Of a stretch of DNA of 64,000 nucleotides, positions 14,660 to 22,710 are shown in pieces. Positions within the stretch are counted from its first letter, which is position 1. Each line of letters starts with the position of its first letter. The position numbers and the translations under genes are program-made. Below the pieces are notes generated by a model. It did no database searches and was not told the origin of the DNA. It was given only the letters and a program-made list of their open reading frames with translations. The DNA lies in the NCBI GenBank assembly GCA_040382055.1, contig JBEIGE010000006.1, forward strand, positions 1-64,000, in the 5' to 3' direction. The stretch comes from JBEIGE01 sp040382055 (GTDB lineage Bacteria; Pseudomonadota; Gammaproteobacteria; Burkholderiales; Burkholderiaceae_C).

Positions 14660-16957
14660 TTACCCGAAATCTGGCGGCGGTACTCTTCTGCTTGATGCTT
14701 TTTCATAGCTTGACGCGATCCGCAGAGCAATATCTTCTTTTCCAGGTTCAGACCGAAAGACCAGAGAGTAAGGCAAACCTGGTTCTGGCAACTCGGTCGG
14801 CGTCTGGTTGGCGAGCGAGAGGTAGCGCTCTCCGCCAGGCTCGAGTTCAAAGCGGGCGTCGTAAGCAACCCGAACATAGCCAGCGGGTACCAGGATCTCT
14901 GTCAAACCTGCGTTCGGTCCAAAGAAGTGCTCATAACGGAGCCGGTCAATCAGGCCCGGCTCGTCGGCTCCACCAATAACGCCCGGGGGTAACGGCGTGT
15001 GAAGGCGAACCAGAGCATCCAACTGATTTTCATAAATCACCATCATATCGACACGTCTTAGCAACTCACGCAGCATGATTCGCTCATTCACACCTTGTCT
15101 CCCACCCAGCGGGTTGCGCGGGTCACTGACCTCTTCCCAATTTTTGAATGCTGCACGTTGATCATCACCCCAAAATTTGGATCGTTGGTTCAGCGCAGCC
15201 CAATCGCGGAGGGTTTCAGTCATGCCCAGTTGTCGCCAATCCTGCTCTCTGCGAGCCAGGTACTGGCTGATATGGAATCTGAATCCATGAGCCAGAATTT
15301 GCTGTTGGACCGTGGATACATCCAGGTTGGAAGGGGGGGCTATTTGCAAGTCTGACAAGCGCACCATGTAGTCGATTGCCTTCATTGAGCCTTGGCCATG
15401 GTAAATACCCGGTGCAAACTCTGTGCGCTCAATGTGTTGGGCAAACTCTGGGAATACAGGCTGTCCATCCGGCAGGAGTCTGAACAGAAGGTCCGGCATG
15501 AAGACCGGTACCAATCTCGCTAAAGCCATCCTGAAATCCACACGCATTTTTTCGCAACGTGTATCGGGCTGCCAAAGAGGGTCTGAAGACTCAACCAGGG
15601 TGGCTTTCAACTGCTCTCCCAATACTTCTTGTATTTCTCGAGCGGCAGCCTGCGTGATGGGCTCGGCGGCCATGCTGCCCGCAGTCAGCATGGACTCGCG
15701 GATAACACCTAAACGAATTCCTTTAAGCGATCCTGGAAGGCTATCTTTCACAATGTGCGTGCTGTAATTGGCCAGGATGCCGGATCGGGGCACAGTGGTG
15801 TAAGGATCGCGCGGGTCGTAATAGCCCTGCTCGGGATCTTTGAGTGCATCGAGAACCCTGGCGCAATCGGTCAATGTCCGACATAAGATGCCCGTGCGAT
15901 CACAGTAAATATCGGCGCCGATAGCTCCACCATCAAAGCCAAGTAAGGCCTTATGCGGAAGGATCAATGCGACCGCATTGTGATTGGCAGGTCCGCGGGT
16001 GGACATACGAGTTTCTTCACCCAAGCTGGCCATGACCAGGTTGGCGCTGACTGAAACTCCCGAGCCTGAACTTGAGCCCAGCGATGCCGAGCGCGTCGTG
16101 TCATAAGGATTAACCGGGGTTCCTCCCCAGGTGCTGCGCTGGTATCCCAACAGCGATGGAAATACTTTTTCGGGAAGGTGATTGCCACCCGGATCTCCGG
16201 CCCTTCCGTTGTATTCTGTCATGACCGCTTTGGCAAAAATAACGGCTCCTTTTTTTCGTAATTGATCAACCAGAATGTGGTCGCGAGCGGGGAAGTCCAT
16301 GTCATAGTCTGCATCGCCGCCGCCTGTAGACCGCATGTCTTTGGTGTCAAAGGCGTCCTTGAAAGAAAAAACCACCCCGTAAAGAGGCATTTTTTCCAAA
16401 TCTGGACTGCTTCCCCACTGTTCGTCCAATGCTGCGGCCTGCTCCAGTGCGTCAGGGTAATGGCGGAAAATCTCGCAAGCAGGCGGAGCTTCCGGTGGTA
16501 ATGGGCCTAAGCTGGGATGCAGGTCAAAGTTACCCCGGCAAGTAACCGAACGTTCGCCCCGGATATTCAAGGTTGACAGCGCGTTGAGTTGCCCTGCTTT
16601 TGCAATGCCTTGAATCATTCCCATCTGTTGCTCAACTCCTGGGTCCGAAGCTGTGCTCGACATGTGACCGAAATCCAGTAGTGGTCCCTTGTAGTCGTCG
16701 AAATTTGGCAGGATAGTGCGGACGCTGACGGTACCAGTTGGAAATTTCAGGGGTTCACCGGCGCGTAAAACACCCGGAGATTGATTTTCCAGAGCCTGGC
16801 CATCTTTTGTAACCAGGGCGGTCGCTACGCCGTTATAGCGTCGGCAACGTTCTATATATCGCTCAACGATCTGCGTACAAGTTACCCGGCCTTGGAGGAT
16901 AGCCTCATGGAGTTGATCGATGGTGGCTTCTTCGAGAACAAAATCAATTGTCGTCAT
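14660..16957 (-). CDS. Very long amidase-signature protein (765 aa)
   Basis: The amidase signature lies at about residues 190-400: the catalytic Lys200 in VVFSFKDAFD, the cis-Ser in GSSSGSG (294-300) and the nucleophile position Ser319. The usual DTGGSIR around that Ser is replaced by EETRMSTR, so the oxyanion environment is altered although Ser remains. The family is commonly 450-550 residues; here there are about 180 residues before the Lys and about 350 beyond the nucleophile region. No signal peptide is seen. It hydrolyses an amide or ester in the cytoplasm; the substrate is unknown. It is first of the amidase-Rieske-ligase-ferredoxin run. Confidence 0.88.
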   Translation of the reverse strand: MTTIDFVLEEATIDQLHEAILQGRVTCTQIVERYIERCRRYNGVATALVTKDGQALENQSPGVLRAGEPLKFPTGTVSVRTILPNFDDYKGPLLDFGHMSSTASDPGVEQQMGMIQGIAKAGQLNALSTLNIRGERSVTCRGNFDLHPSLGPLPPEAPPACEIFRHYPDALEQAAALDEQWGSSPDLEKMPLYGVVFSFKDAFDTKDMRSTGGGDADYDMDFPARDHILVDQLRKKGAVIFAKAVMTEYNGRAGDPGGNHLPEKVFPSLLGYQRSTWGGTPVNPYDTTRSASLGSSSGSGVSVSANLVMASLGEETRMSTRGPANHNAVALILPHKALLGFDGGAIGADIYCDRTGILCRTLTDCARVLDALKDPEQGYYDPRDPYTTVPRSGILANYSTHIVKDSLPGSLKGIRLGVIRESMLTAGSMAAEPITQAAAREIQEVLGEQLKATLVESSDPLWQPDTRCEKMRVDFRMALARLVPVFMPDLLFRLLPDGQPVFPEFAQHIERTEFAPGIYHGQGSMKAIDYMVRLSDLQIAPPSNLDVSTVQQQILAHGFRFHISQYLARREQDWRQLGMTETLRDWAALNQRSKFWGDDQRAAFKNWEEVSDPRNPLGGRQGVNERIMLRELLRRVDMMVIYENQLDALVRLHTPLPPGVIGGADEPGLIDRLRYEHFFGPNAGLTEILVPAGYVRVAYDARFELEPGGERYLSLANQTPTELPEPGLPYSLVFRSEPGKEDIALRIASSYEKASSRRVPPPDFG

Positions 16958-17022
16958 GTGCGCCTCTATTGGTCAATGTTACGCGAGATATTTGCGCTTG
17001 AAAGCTTTTGCCCCAAAACGTA

Positions 17023-17049
17023 TTTGGGCAGCCCTCAGGGCTGCCCAAA
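17023..17049 (-). terminator. Terminator of the CocE-GST-TRAP operon
   Basis: TTTGGGCAGCCC (17023-17034) pairs perfectly with GGGCTGCCCAAA (17038-17049) over a three-base loop. Read on the minus strand it is followed by TACGTTTT, a moderate T-tract. It sits 25 bases after the stop of the TRAP receptor gene and separates it from the amidase gene. Confidence 0.85.
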
Positions 17050-17074
17050 CAAGTCAGATCATGACCGAGGTGTG

Positions 17075-18151
17075 TTATTTTTTGGCACTTTCAGCCTCGA
17101 ACTTCTTGCGTGATTCCGCGTAATAAGAGACGACTTTTCGAACATTAGTCGCGCCTTCACCTTCGAGTTTCTTGAGGTAACTGTCGTTGGCTGCAGTGCC
17201 GGCTTGCAGAATACGCTGCTCATCAGCAGGAGTCGAAAAGGCAAAAGTGATTTTGTTTTTTTCAATCCAGTTTTTCTTGATCTGATCTTCTGCTTTCATG
17301 AGTTCGGTGGCGTAACGAACACCATACTCATTGCGCAGATCTACCAACATTTTCTGGGTTGCCGGTGGTAAAGAGCGGAACTTTTTACCAGACATGAAGA
17401 AGGCCGATCCAACGACACCGCCGTTGCCCCTGAGGCCGGGTGGGTTCATCATGTGCACGTTCTTCACTACCTCGTTGAGCTTGAACGCATTCGAGAGAAG
17501 AATCACAAGCTCGCCGAGTGCATCGATAGTTCCGCGATCCATTGCCGGATACATGTCAGGGAAAACCATGAAAACCGGATTCCAGCCTAAGCCTTTGTAG
17601 AAGTCGGTCCTTGCGCCACCATAGGTGCGTAAGGTTTTGCCTTTCAGCACGTCCATATTGGTCAAAGGTACCTTGGTGCCTACAGGAGCTAGGCCACTGA
17701 TATGGGACATCAATGGCACGATATCGTTTTTGGCTAACTCGGCTTTAAGGTCGGGTTGATTGTCCATCGCATCCAGAGCTGCTTTGACTGCTGCAACATA
17801 GTCGTCACCGTAGTTGAACATATGGTCCAGTGACATGTAATTGGGCAGTTGTGCCGGGTGGTATGAACTGCTGATCCAGGCCAGGTCGGCGACGCCTGAC
17901 TGAATCCCAGGAAGAGCATCAGCCCACTTCACAAGTGAGTCTGACCAGAAGTACTGAATTTTAATTTTCCCGCCTGAGCGCTTCTCAACTTCACTGCCCC
18001 ACCATTTGTGGAGGTCGCCGAACCAGGATTTTTCACCTGTCGGGGTCGACATCTTCCAAGTCTGTTGTTGTAGCTCCTGGGCAGTTGCCGAAAACGAGAG
18101 GGTGGCTGCAGTAATGGCTGCAGCGGCCATTTTCAAAACAAAACGTCTCAT
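17075..18151 (-). CDS. TRAP transporter periplasmic solute-binding protein (DctP family)
   Basis: 358 residues with a Sec-type signal peptide (MRRFVLKMAAAAITAATLSFSATAQ, cleavage near 25). The mature part has the DctP fold with GKTLRTYGGARTDFYKGLG at about 170-188; that region normally carries the Arg that clamps a substrate carboxylate. It delivers an organic acid or similar ligand to the membrane subunits. It is the last gene of a minus-strand operon (CocE hydrolase, GST, DctM, DctQ, DctP) and is followed by a strong hairpin. The ligand is probably a compound handled by the neighbouring hydrolases. Confidence 0.92.
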   Translation of the reverse strand: MRRFVLKMAAAAITAATLSFSATAQELQQQTWKMSTPTGEKSWFGDLHKWWGSEVEKRSGGKIKIQYFWSDSLVKWADALPGIQSGVADLAWISSSYHPAQLPNYMSLDHMFNYGDDYVAAVKAALDAMDNQPDLKAELAKNDIVPLMSHISGLAPVGTKVPLTNMDVLKGKTLRTYGGARTDFYKGLGWNPVFMVFPDMYPAMDRGTIDALGELVILLSNAFKLNEVVKNVHMMNPPGLRGNGGVVGSAFFMSGKKFRSLPPATQKMLVDLRNEYGVRYATELMKAEDQIKKNWIEKNKITFAFSTPADEQRILQAGTAANDSYLKKLEGEGATNVRKVVSYYAESRKKFEAESAKK

Positions 18152-18189
18152 ACAAACTCCTATGTAAATGGTGGAACAGTGGGGGGGGA

Positions 18190-18735
18190 TCAGCCTAGGC
18201 CAGGGTCTTGCGCTTTTGGCATTGAACTAATGCCCGCATAACTTTGTCGCCCTGAAGCCAGGAAAAACGCTTTGATGGTGTTGAAGACCAATTGAATAGC
18301 CATCAGGCTCAAGCCAAAGGCAAAAAGTACTTTGAATGGCCAGAGTGGAAACCGTAATACGGCCAGGCGGTACTCCATAACCATGACCGAAGCCTGGGCG
18401 ATAGACCACGCCGACAAGGAGAGATAAATAAAAGCAATTGCAGCCAGCAGTTGACCCAGCCCTTGGATAAAGAATCGCTTTCTCGGGCTCAGCTTTTCTA
18501 TAGCAAAGGTAACGTTCACATGTCCGCCCTCCAATGCAACCAAGGCAACGCCAAAGTAAACACTTATGACCAAGAGGGCTTCTACCAGCTCCACCGTAAC
18601 CGGAAACGGCATCGAGATTTTTCGACCAATGACGTTGATGAAAATGACCACAGTCATGATCACCAGGGGCGTAGCAATCAGGTAGGGAATAAACCTGCGG
18701 TAAAACGCCTCGTAAGCTTGAATCAATTTTTCCAT
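18190..18735 (-). CDS. TRAP transporter small permease (DctQ family)
   Basis: 181 residues with four predicted membrane helices: about 17-37 (YLIATPLVIMTVVIFINVIG), 50-68, 88-108 and 128-150. This matches the usual DctQ layout. It forms the membrane complex with DctM and is Na+-coupled in characterised systems. It is spaced 31 bases after dctM and 38 before dctP on the minus strand. The start ATG at 18735 follows a GAG-containing ribosome-binding site. Confidence 0.92.
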   Translation of the reverse strand: MEKLIQAYEAFYRRFIPYLIATPLVIMTVVIFINVIGRKISMPFPVTVELVEALLVISVYFGVALVALEGGHVNVTFAIEKLSPRKRFFIQGLGQLLAAIAFIYLSLSAWSIAQASVMVMEYRLAVLRFPLWPFKVLFAFGLSLMAIQLVFNTIKAFFLASGRQSYAGISSMPKAQDPGLG

Positions 18736-18766
18736 CAGAATTCTCCGCCCACGTCTAAGAAGTAAT

Positions 18767-20086
18767 TCATCGCATGGACTTCATGAGTTCCGGCAGCCAC
18801 AAACTGATCTGCGGAAATATGACCAACAACGCGACGGTGATGAGCATCAGGAAAACGAAGGGCAGTGATCCGGCAAAAATATCCTTGAGCTCGCAGTTGT
18901 CGCCAAGGGCGCCTTTCATGACAAAACAATTAAGCCCTAGCGGGGGTGTGATTGTGCCGATGGCCATCATGACCATCACCACTACGCCAAACCAAACCAG
19001 ACTCATGTCGAAGCCTGTAATGAGCGGTGCCAGAACGGGCATGGTCAGAACCATCATCGAGATGGCATCGAGAAAGCAACCAAGGAAGAGATACAAAAGG
19101 GCAATGCCGAGCATCAGCGAATAAAAGCTCAGGTTCATGCCCTTGATCCACTCGGTCATTGTGGACACCACCCCAGTGGTAGAGAGAAATGTGGAAAAAA
19201 TAAAACCTGAGCCAAGCAGTAGAAAAATCATGGCGGTCACTTTTGCGCTGTCAATGAACGAGAATTTGACGCGTTCCCATGTCAGATTGCCTCGCACGTA
19301 AACCAGGAACAGAGAGCCAACCACACCCACAGCTGCAGCTTCATCGGGTGTTGCAAAACCCGTGTAAATAGCACCCAGAACGGAAATGAACAAAAAAGCG
19401 GCTGCCCATAGAGACTTAAGGGTTTTCCATTTGGCGCTCCATGAGGTATCCAAATCCAGGGCGACAGGCGCAGTGTCTGGATAAATTTTGCAAAAAAGTG
19501 TGACGGCTGTTGCCATCAGGACGGCCATCAGAATGCCAGGAATGATGCCCGCAATCAACAACTGACCAACGGAGGTCTCGGTGATGATTCCATAAAAAAC
19601 CATCAAAATGCTTGGTGGAATAAGAACGTCCAAACAGCCTGCGGAGGCAACTACGCCTAAAGCCATTTTTTTGTTGTATCCGGCACGGACCATTTCAGGA
19701 ACAGCAATTTTTGAAAAAACAGCAACTGCTGAGAGGCTCGAGCCTGAGCAGGCACCAAAGATGGCTGAGGAATAGACTGTTGCTACGCCAAGGCCGCCCG
19801 GGACGCGGCCAAACCAGGCCTTGGCTGCGTTAAAGGCATCTTTGCCCAAGTCGGCATAAAACGCCAGCGTACCCATCAGGATGAAAAGCGGCAACGCTGA
19901 AAGCGTGAAATTGGATGTATAGGTAAACAAACCGGTGGGGATGAACTTGAAGGCGGTATCAATCGGATAAACGATCAGCATGCCGCCCAAGCCGACTATG
20001 GCCATACCGTAAGCAACCGGTACGCTGAGCAGGGTGAGCACCAGAAAAACCCCAAACCCCAACAACCCAACAGTTAATTGATCCAT
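18767..20086 (-). CDS. TRAP transporter large permease (DctM family)
   Basis: 439 residues, the standard DctM length, hydrophobic throughout with roughly a dozen helices. Family motifs are present: GACSGSSLSAVAVFSKIAVPEM at about 111-132, and GCLDVLIPPSILMVFYGI soon after. It is the ion-coupled transport subunit. It lies 12 bases after the GST gene in the CocE-GST-TRAP operon. In contrast to the second DctM of this window (45387-47381), it has no insertion. Confidence 0.95.
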   Translation of the reverse strand: MDQLTVGLLGFGVFLVLTLLSVPVAYGMAIVGLGGMLIVYPIDTAFKFIPTGLFTYTSNFTLSALPLFILMGTLAFYADLGKDAFNAAKAWFGRVPGGLGVATVYSSAIFGACSGSSLSAVAVFSKIAVPEMVRAGYNKKMALGVVASAGCLDVLIPPSILMVFYGIITETSVGQLLIAGIIPGILMAVLMATAVTLFCKIYPDTAPVALDLDTSWSAKWKTLKSLWAAAFLFISVLGAIYTGFATPDEAAAVGVVGSLFLVYVRGNLTWERVKFSFIDSAKVTAMIFLLLGSGFIFSTFLSTTGVVSTMTEWIKGMNLSFYSLMLGIALLYLFLGCFLDAISMMVLTMPVLAPLITGFDMSLVWFGVVVMVMMAIGTITPPLGLNCFVMKGALGDNCELKDIFAGSLPFVFLMLITVALLVIFPQISLWLPELMKSMR

Positions 20087-20098
20087 ATGATTTTTTGC

Positions 20099-20761
20099 TC
20101 AGGTTTTATTGGCGGGAGCACCAGCTTGCAGCTGCGGCATTGAATTTGCAAAGGCATCGAGCTTGAGCAAGGCTTTATAAATCGCCATAACGCGAGGCAA
20201 ATTGTCGAGTTGACAACCGAATAAACCCGCGCCGGTGACCTGTGAGGCGAGACATAGATCGGCTACGGTCACTTGATTGCCTTGGCTGTAAAGGCCCTCA
20301 TGTGGATCATTGGTGAGGATGCGTTCGTAGGTGAGAAGTGCCTGATACGTCCAATGCTGCAGCCACGTGTTGCGCGTGTGTTCATCGAGATTCAAGGTGT
20401 TTTGAAGGTAGTTGCGGACCCGAGGTACTACCAAAGGATGGCCATCGCTTGCGCAGACATGAGCCAAGGCCAAAACCCTGGCTCTATGCTCAGGATGTGC
20501 AGGCATCAGCGCCGGGGCAGGATAAACGTGGTCGAGGTAATCAAGAATAGCCATGGATTGAAACAGTGGCTTTGCCAAACCGGGTACGACCAGGGCGGGT
20601 ACAGCCCCCTGGGGGTTGATGACGAGATAAGCGGGGTCATGCTGATGGCCGGCCAGCAGATTTACCGGGATTTCCTCATACTCCACCCCCTTGAGTTTGA
20701 GTGCCACTCTGACGCGGTAGGCAGCCAGGGAGCGCCAAAAACCGTAGAACTTGATTGACAT
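20099..20761 (-). CDS. Glutathione S-transferase, zeta/maleylacetoacetate isomerase-like
   Basis: 220 residues: an N-terminal thioredoxin-like domain (MSIKFYGFWRSLAAYRVRVALKLKG, then PQGAVPALV and the glutathione-binding QSMAILDYLD at about 68-77) and a helical C-terminal domain with VTVADLCLASQV. The layout matches maleylacetoacetate/maleylpyruvate isomerases, but the zeta SSCSWRVR active-site motif is here RSLAAYRVR, so the Ser-Ser-Cys motif is only partly kept. It may isomerise a ring-cleavage product or conjugate glutathione. It starts two bases after the hydrolase gene, indicating tight cotranscription. Confidence 0.88.
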   Translation of the reverse strand: MSIKFYGFWRSLAAYRVRVALKLKGVEYEEIPVNLLAGHQHDPAYLVINPQGAVPALVVPGLAKPLFQSMAILDYLDHVYPAPALMPAHPEHRARVLALAHVCASDGHPLVVPRVRNYLQNTLNLDEHTRNTWLQHWTYQALLTYERILTNDPHEGLYSQGNQVTVADLCLASQVTGAGLFGCQLDNLPRVMAIYKALLKLDAFANSMPQLQAGAPANKT

Positions 20762-20763
20762 GT

Positions 20764-22515
20764 TTAACTTTTGGTTTTGGGTATGACTGGGATTAACAGG
20801 AAAGACGCCTTTGTGGGGCTGATGTGGATGGTATTAAGTCCATCAAAAATCCGGGCCGGTCGATCTTTTGTGTCCGTATGGGTAAATGGCCCGCAACCTG
20901 TCATAGGGTGTTTCATATTGGAGAGCACTCCGGCGGGGCCCGGGTAGACATAGTCCTTACCTCGTAATGTCAGCGCCAGGCGGTATCCAGCTGGAATTAC
21001 GATACTCGTTGGAATGATTTCGATATCAAGCTCAACGGCTTTCCCGGCCTTTAGCGGCTGCTTTTCATCATGCGTGTGGTAAGGTCGATAAGGCGTGGTC
21101 AAACTTGGATCAAGTTTACGGTGTGAGGCCCTGAGCCAACCCTGGCCAATCGGTGTATGGGGGTCAAGGGCGCCCTGGAAAACCACCTCTTTCAGGTCGG
21201 GCGTGAAGACCCGTAAAACAGCAAAGACGTCAGCGTCGGTCGTGCTGGAGGAAAGGAACAGCTTGACGGCACTCGGGCCGGTTATTTCCATGTCCTTGGG
21301 CTGAGGCGGCAGCATGAAAGTGACCCCTTCAGAAAATCCTTGATAGCTAATTTTCCCGGCGCGGGTGGGAGGGGTTGTCGACAGGGTTGCGGCATCAGGC
21401 TGCAGATACAGACGCGTCCAACGGGTTGTTTTCAGGGGCCATTGGTTCTCAGCGCGCTGAACGAATTTTTCGCCAGGATGTCTGATGTTGAGGAGGACTT
21501 TGGGTTGCTGAGCCCAGCCGTTTTTCTTGCCATGCAGAAAGTGGTCAAAAAATTTCAGCTGAAGCTTGCGACCATAGTCCGTATAAAAATGTGTCCAGTG
21601 TTCAATTCCATGAACTTCGAGCCATTTATTCTTTGATGCAGCCCTGACAAAACCTTCAAAGTTACCCCGGGGGTGCAGACCTTGACCGCCCCAGTTGGCG
21701 GCAGAGAGGATCGGAACGGTGACCCGCGCCCAGTCGGGCATTCGAGCACGCCAGTAGTCGTCATCCATACTGTGCTTGAGCGCTGCGGCCGCGAAGTCCT
21801 CACGGTTTTTGAGGAGCTCAGCATCGGTCAGCGCAAGTTCGCCGCAAACCGGCTTGCCTGTGACAAGGCTGCGCGGTCCGCGTTGGCCCAGGCCATGCTG
21901 AACGGTGCGAACTTGCATGTCGTACCAGTTTTTGATGAAATCGCTCAGGATCCCGCCATGATGGCTGAGGTCTCGGTACATATCGGCTGCCCCTTCCCAG
22001 GGGCAAATCGCGGCCAGGTGAGGCGGTTGCAGCGAAGCGACTTGCCATTGATTCATACCGTAGTAGGAAATACCGTTCAAGCCAACCTTACCGTTGCTCC
22101 ACTCTTGCACGCCAGCCCATTCGATGCAGTCATAAAAGTCCAGAGCCTCCTGGGGGCTCCACAGCTGCATGTAGCCAGGAGACATACCCGCTCCGCGGGA
22201 GTCAACTCGGATGCAGACATAGTCGTGCGGAACCCATTTTTCCGGGTCAACGACTTCCCAGTTCTGGTATTTGTTGGTAGAGCCTGCCAGCACGTCAGGA
22301 TGGTTTTGGGCCATTCTGTCCCAGCAAGTTGAGTAGCCCTCTTGAAAGGCAAGTCCTTTGCCGTAGGGCCCATAAGTCATCAGGACAGGGTAACGCCCGG
22401 GACGCTTGGGTCGAAAGATATCTGCTCTCAAGTCCAGGCCATCGCGCGTGCGAATCAAGACATCCCAATCAATGTGCATACCGTCTTGTTCAACGCTGAG
22501 TTTTCTCACCATCAA
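20764..22515 (-). CDS. CocE/NonD-family serine hydrolase, copy 1
   Basis: 583 residues. The alpha/beta-hydrolase domain holds the nucleophile elbow GISYYG at about 149-154 (GLNGISYYGMNQW); a helical cap follows, with EHWTHFY carrying a plausible catalytic His, and then a C-terminal jelly-roll domain typical of CocE and X-Pro dipeptidyl peptidases. It cleaves esters or amides. No signal peptide is seen. It is clearly paralogous along its whole length to the divergently transcribed gene at 22711. First gene of the GST/TRAP operon, so it probably acts on the imported compound or its product. Confidence 0.92.
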   Translation of the reverse strand: MMVRKLSVEQDGMHIDWDVLIRTRDGLDLRADIFRPKRPGRYPVLMTYGPYGKGLAFQEGYSTCWDRMAQNHPDVLAGSTNKYQNWEVVDPEKWVPHDYVCIRVDSRGAGMSPGYMQLWSPQEALDFYDCIEWAGVQEWSNGKVGLNGISYYGMNQWQVASLQPPHLAAICPWEGAADMYRDLSHHGGILSDFIKNWYDMQVRTVQHGLGQRGPRSLVTGKPVCGELALTDAELLKNREDFAAAALKHSMDDDYWRARMPDWARVTVPILSAANWGGQGLHPRGNFEGFVRAASKNKWLEVHGIEHWTHFYTDYGRKLQLKFFDHFLHGKKNGWAQQPKVLLNIRHPGEKFVQRAENQWPLKTTRWTRLYLQPDAATLSTTPPTRAGKISYQGFSEGVTFMLPPQPKDMEITGPSAVKLFLSSSTTDADVFAVLRVFTPDLKEVVFQGALDPHTPIGQGWLRASHRKLDPSLTTPYRPYHTHDEKQPLKAGKAVELDIEIIPTSIVIPAGYRLALTLRGKDYVYPGPAGVLSNMKHPMTGCGPFTHTDTKDRPARIFDGLNTIHISPTKASFLLIPVIPKTKS

Positions 22516-22651
22516 ATTCTCCAGGAAAACAAATTTATCGATTGATCAACATACTAGCGCCCTGAAGCTTGAACGCCACATAGGAAAAACCCTTGTCCGG
22601 TAACCATCAAATCCCCTTTTCCCAATCAGGTTGAATCTTCTTCGCCAAAAA

Positions 22652-22665
22652 TAGGTGATAACCTA
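22652..22665. promoter_or_regulatory. Inverted repeat between the two CocE genes
   Basis: TAGGT-GATA-ACCTA is a perfect five-base inverted repeat in the 195-base divergent intergenic region, 46 bases before the start of the plus-strand hydrolase. It is a candidate operator for either or both genes. It is short, so chance is possible. Confidence 0.35.
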
Positions 22666-22710
22666 CATACGAATTTCGATAGCTGTTTCAACCACACTCA
22701 TAAGCACTTC

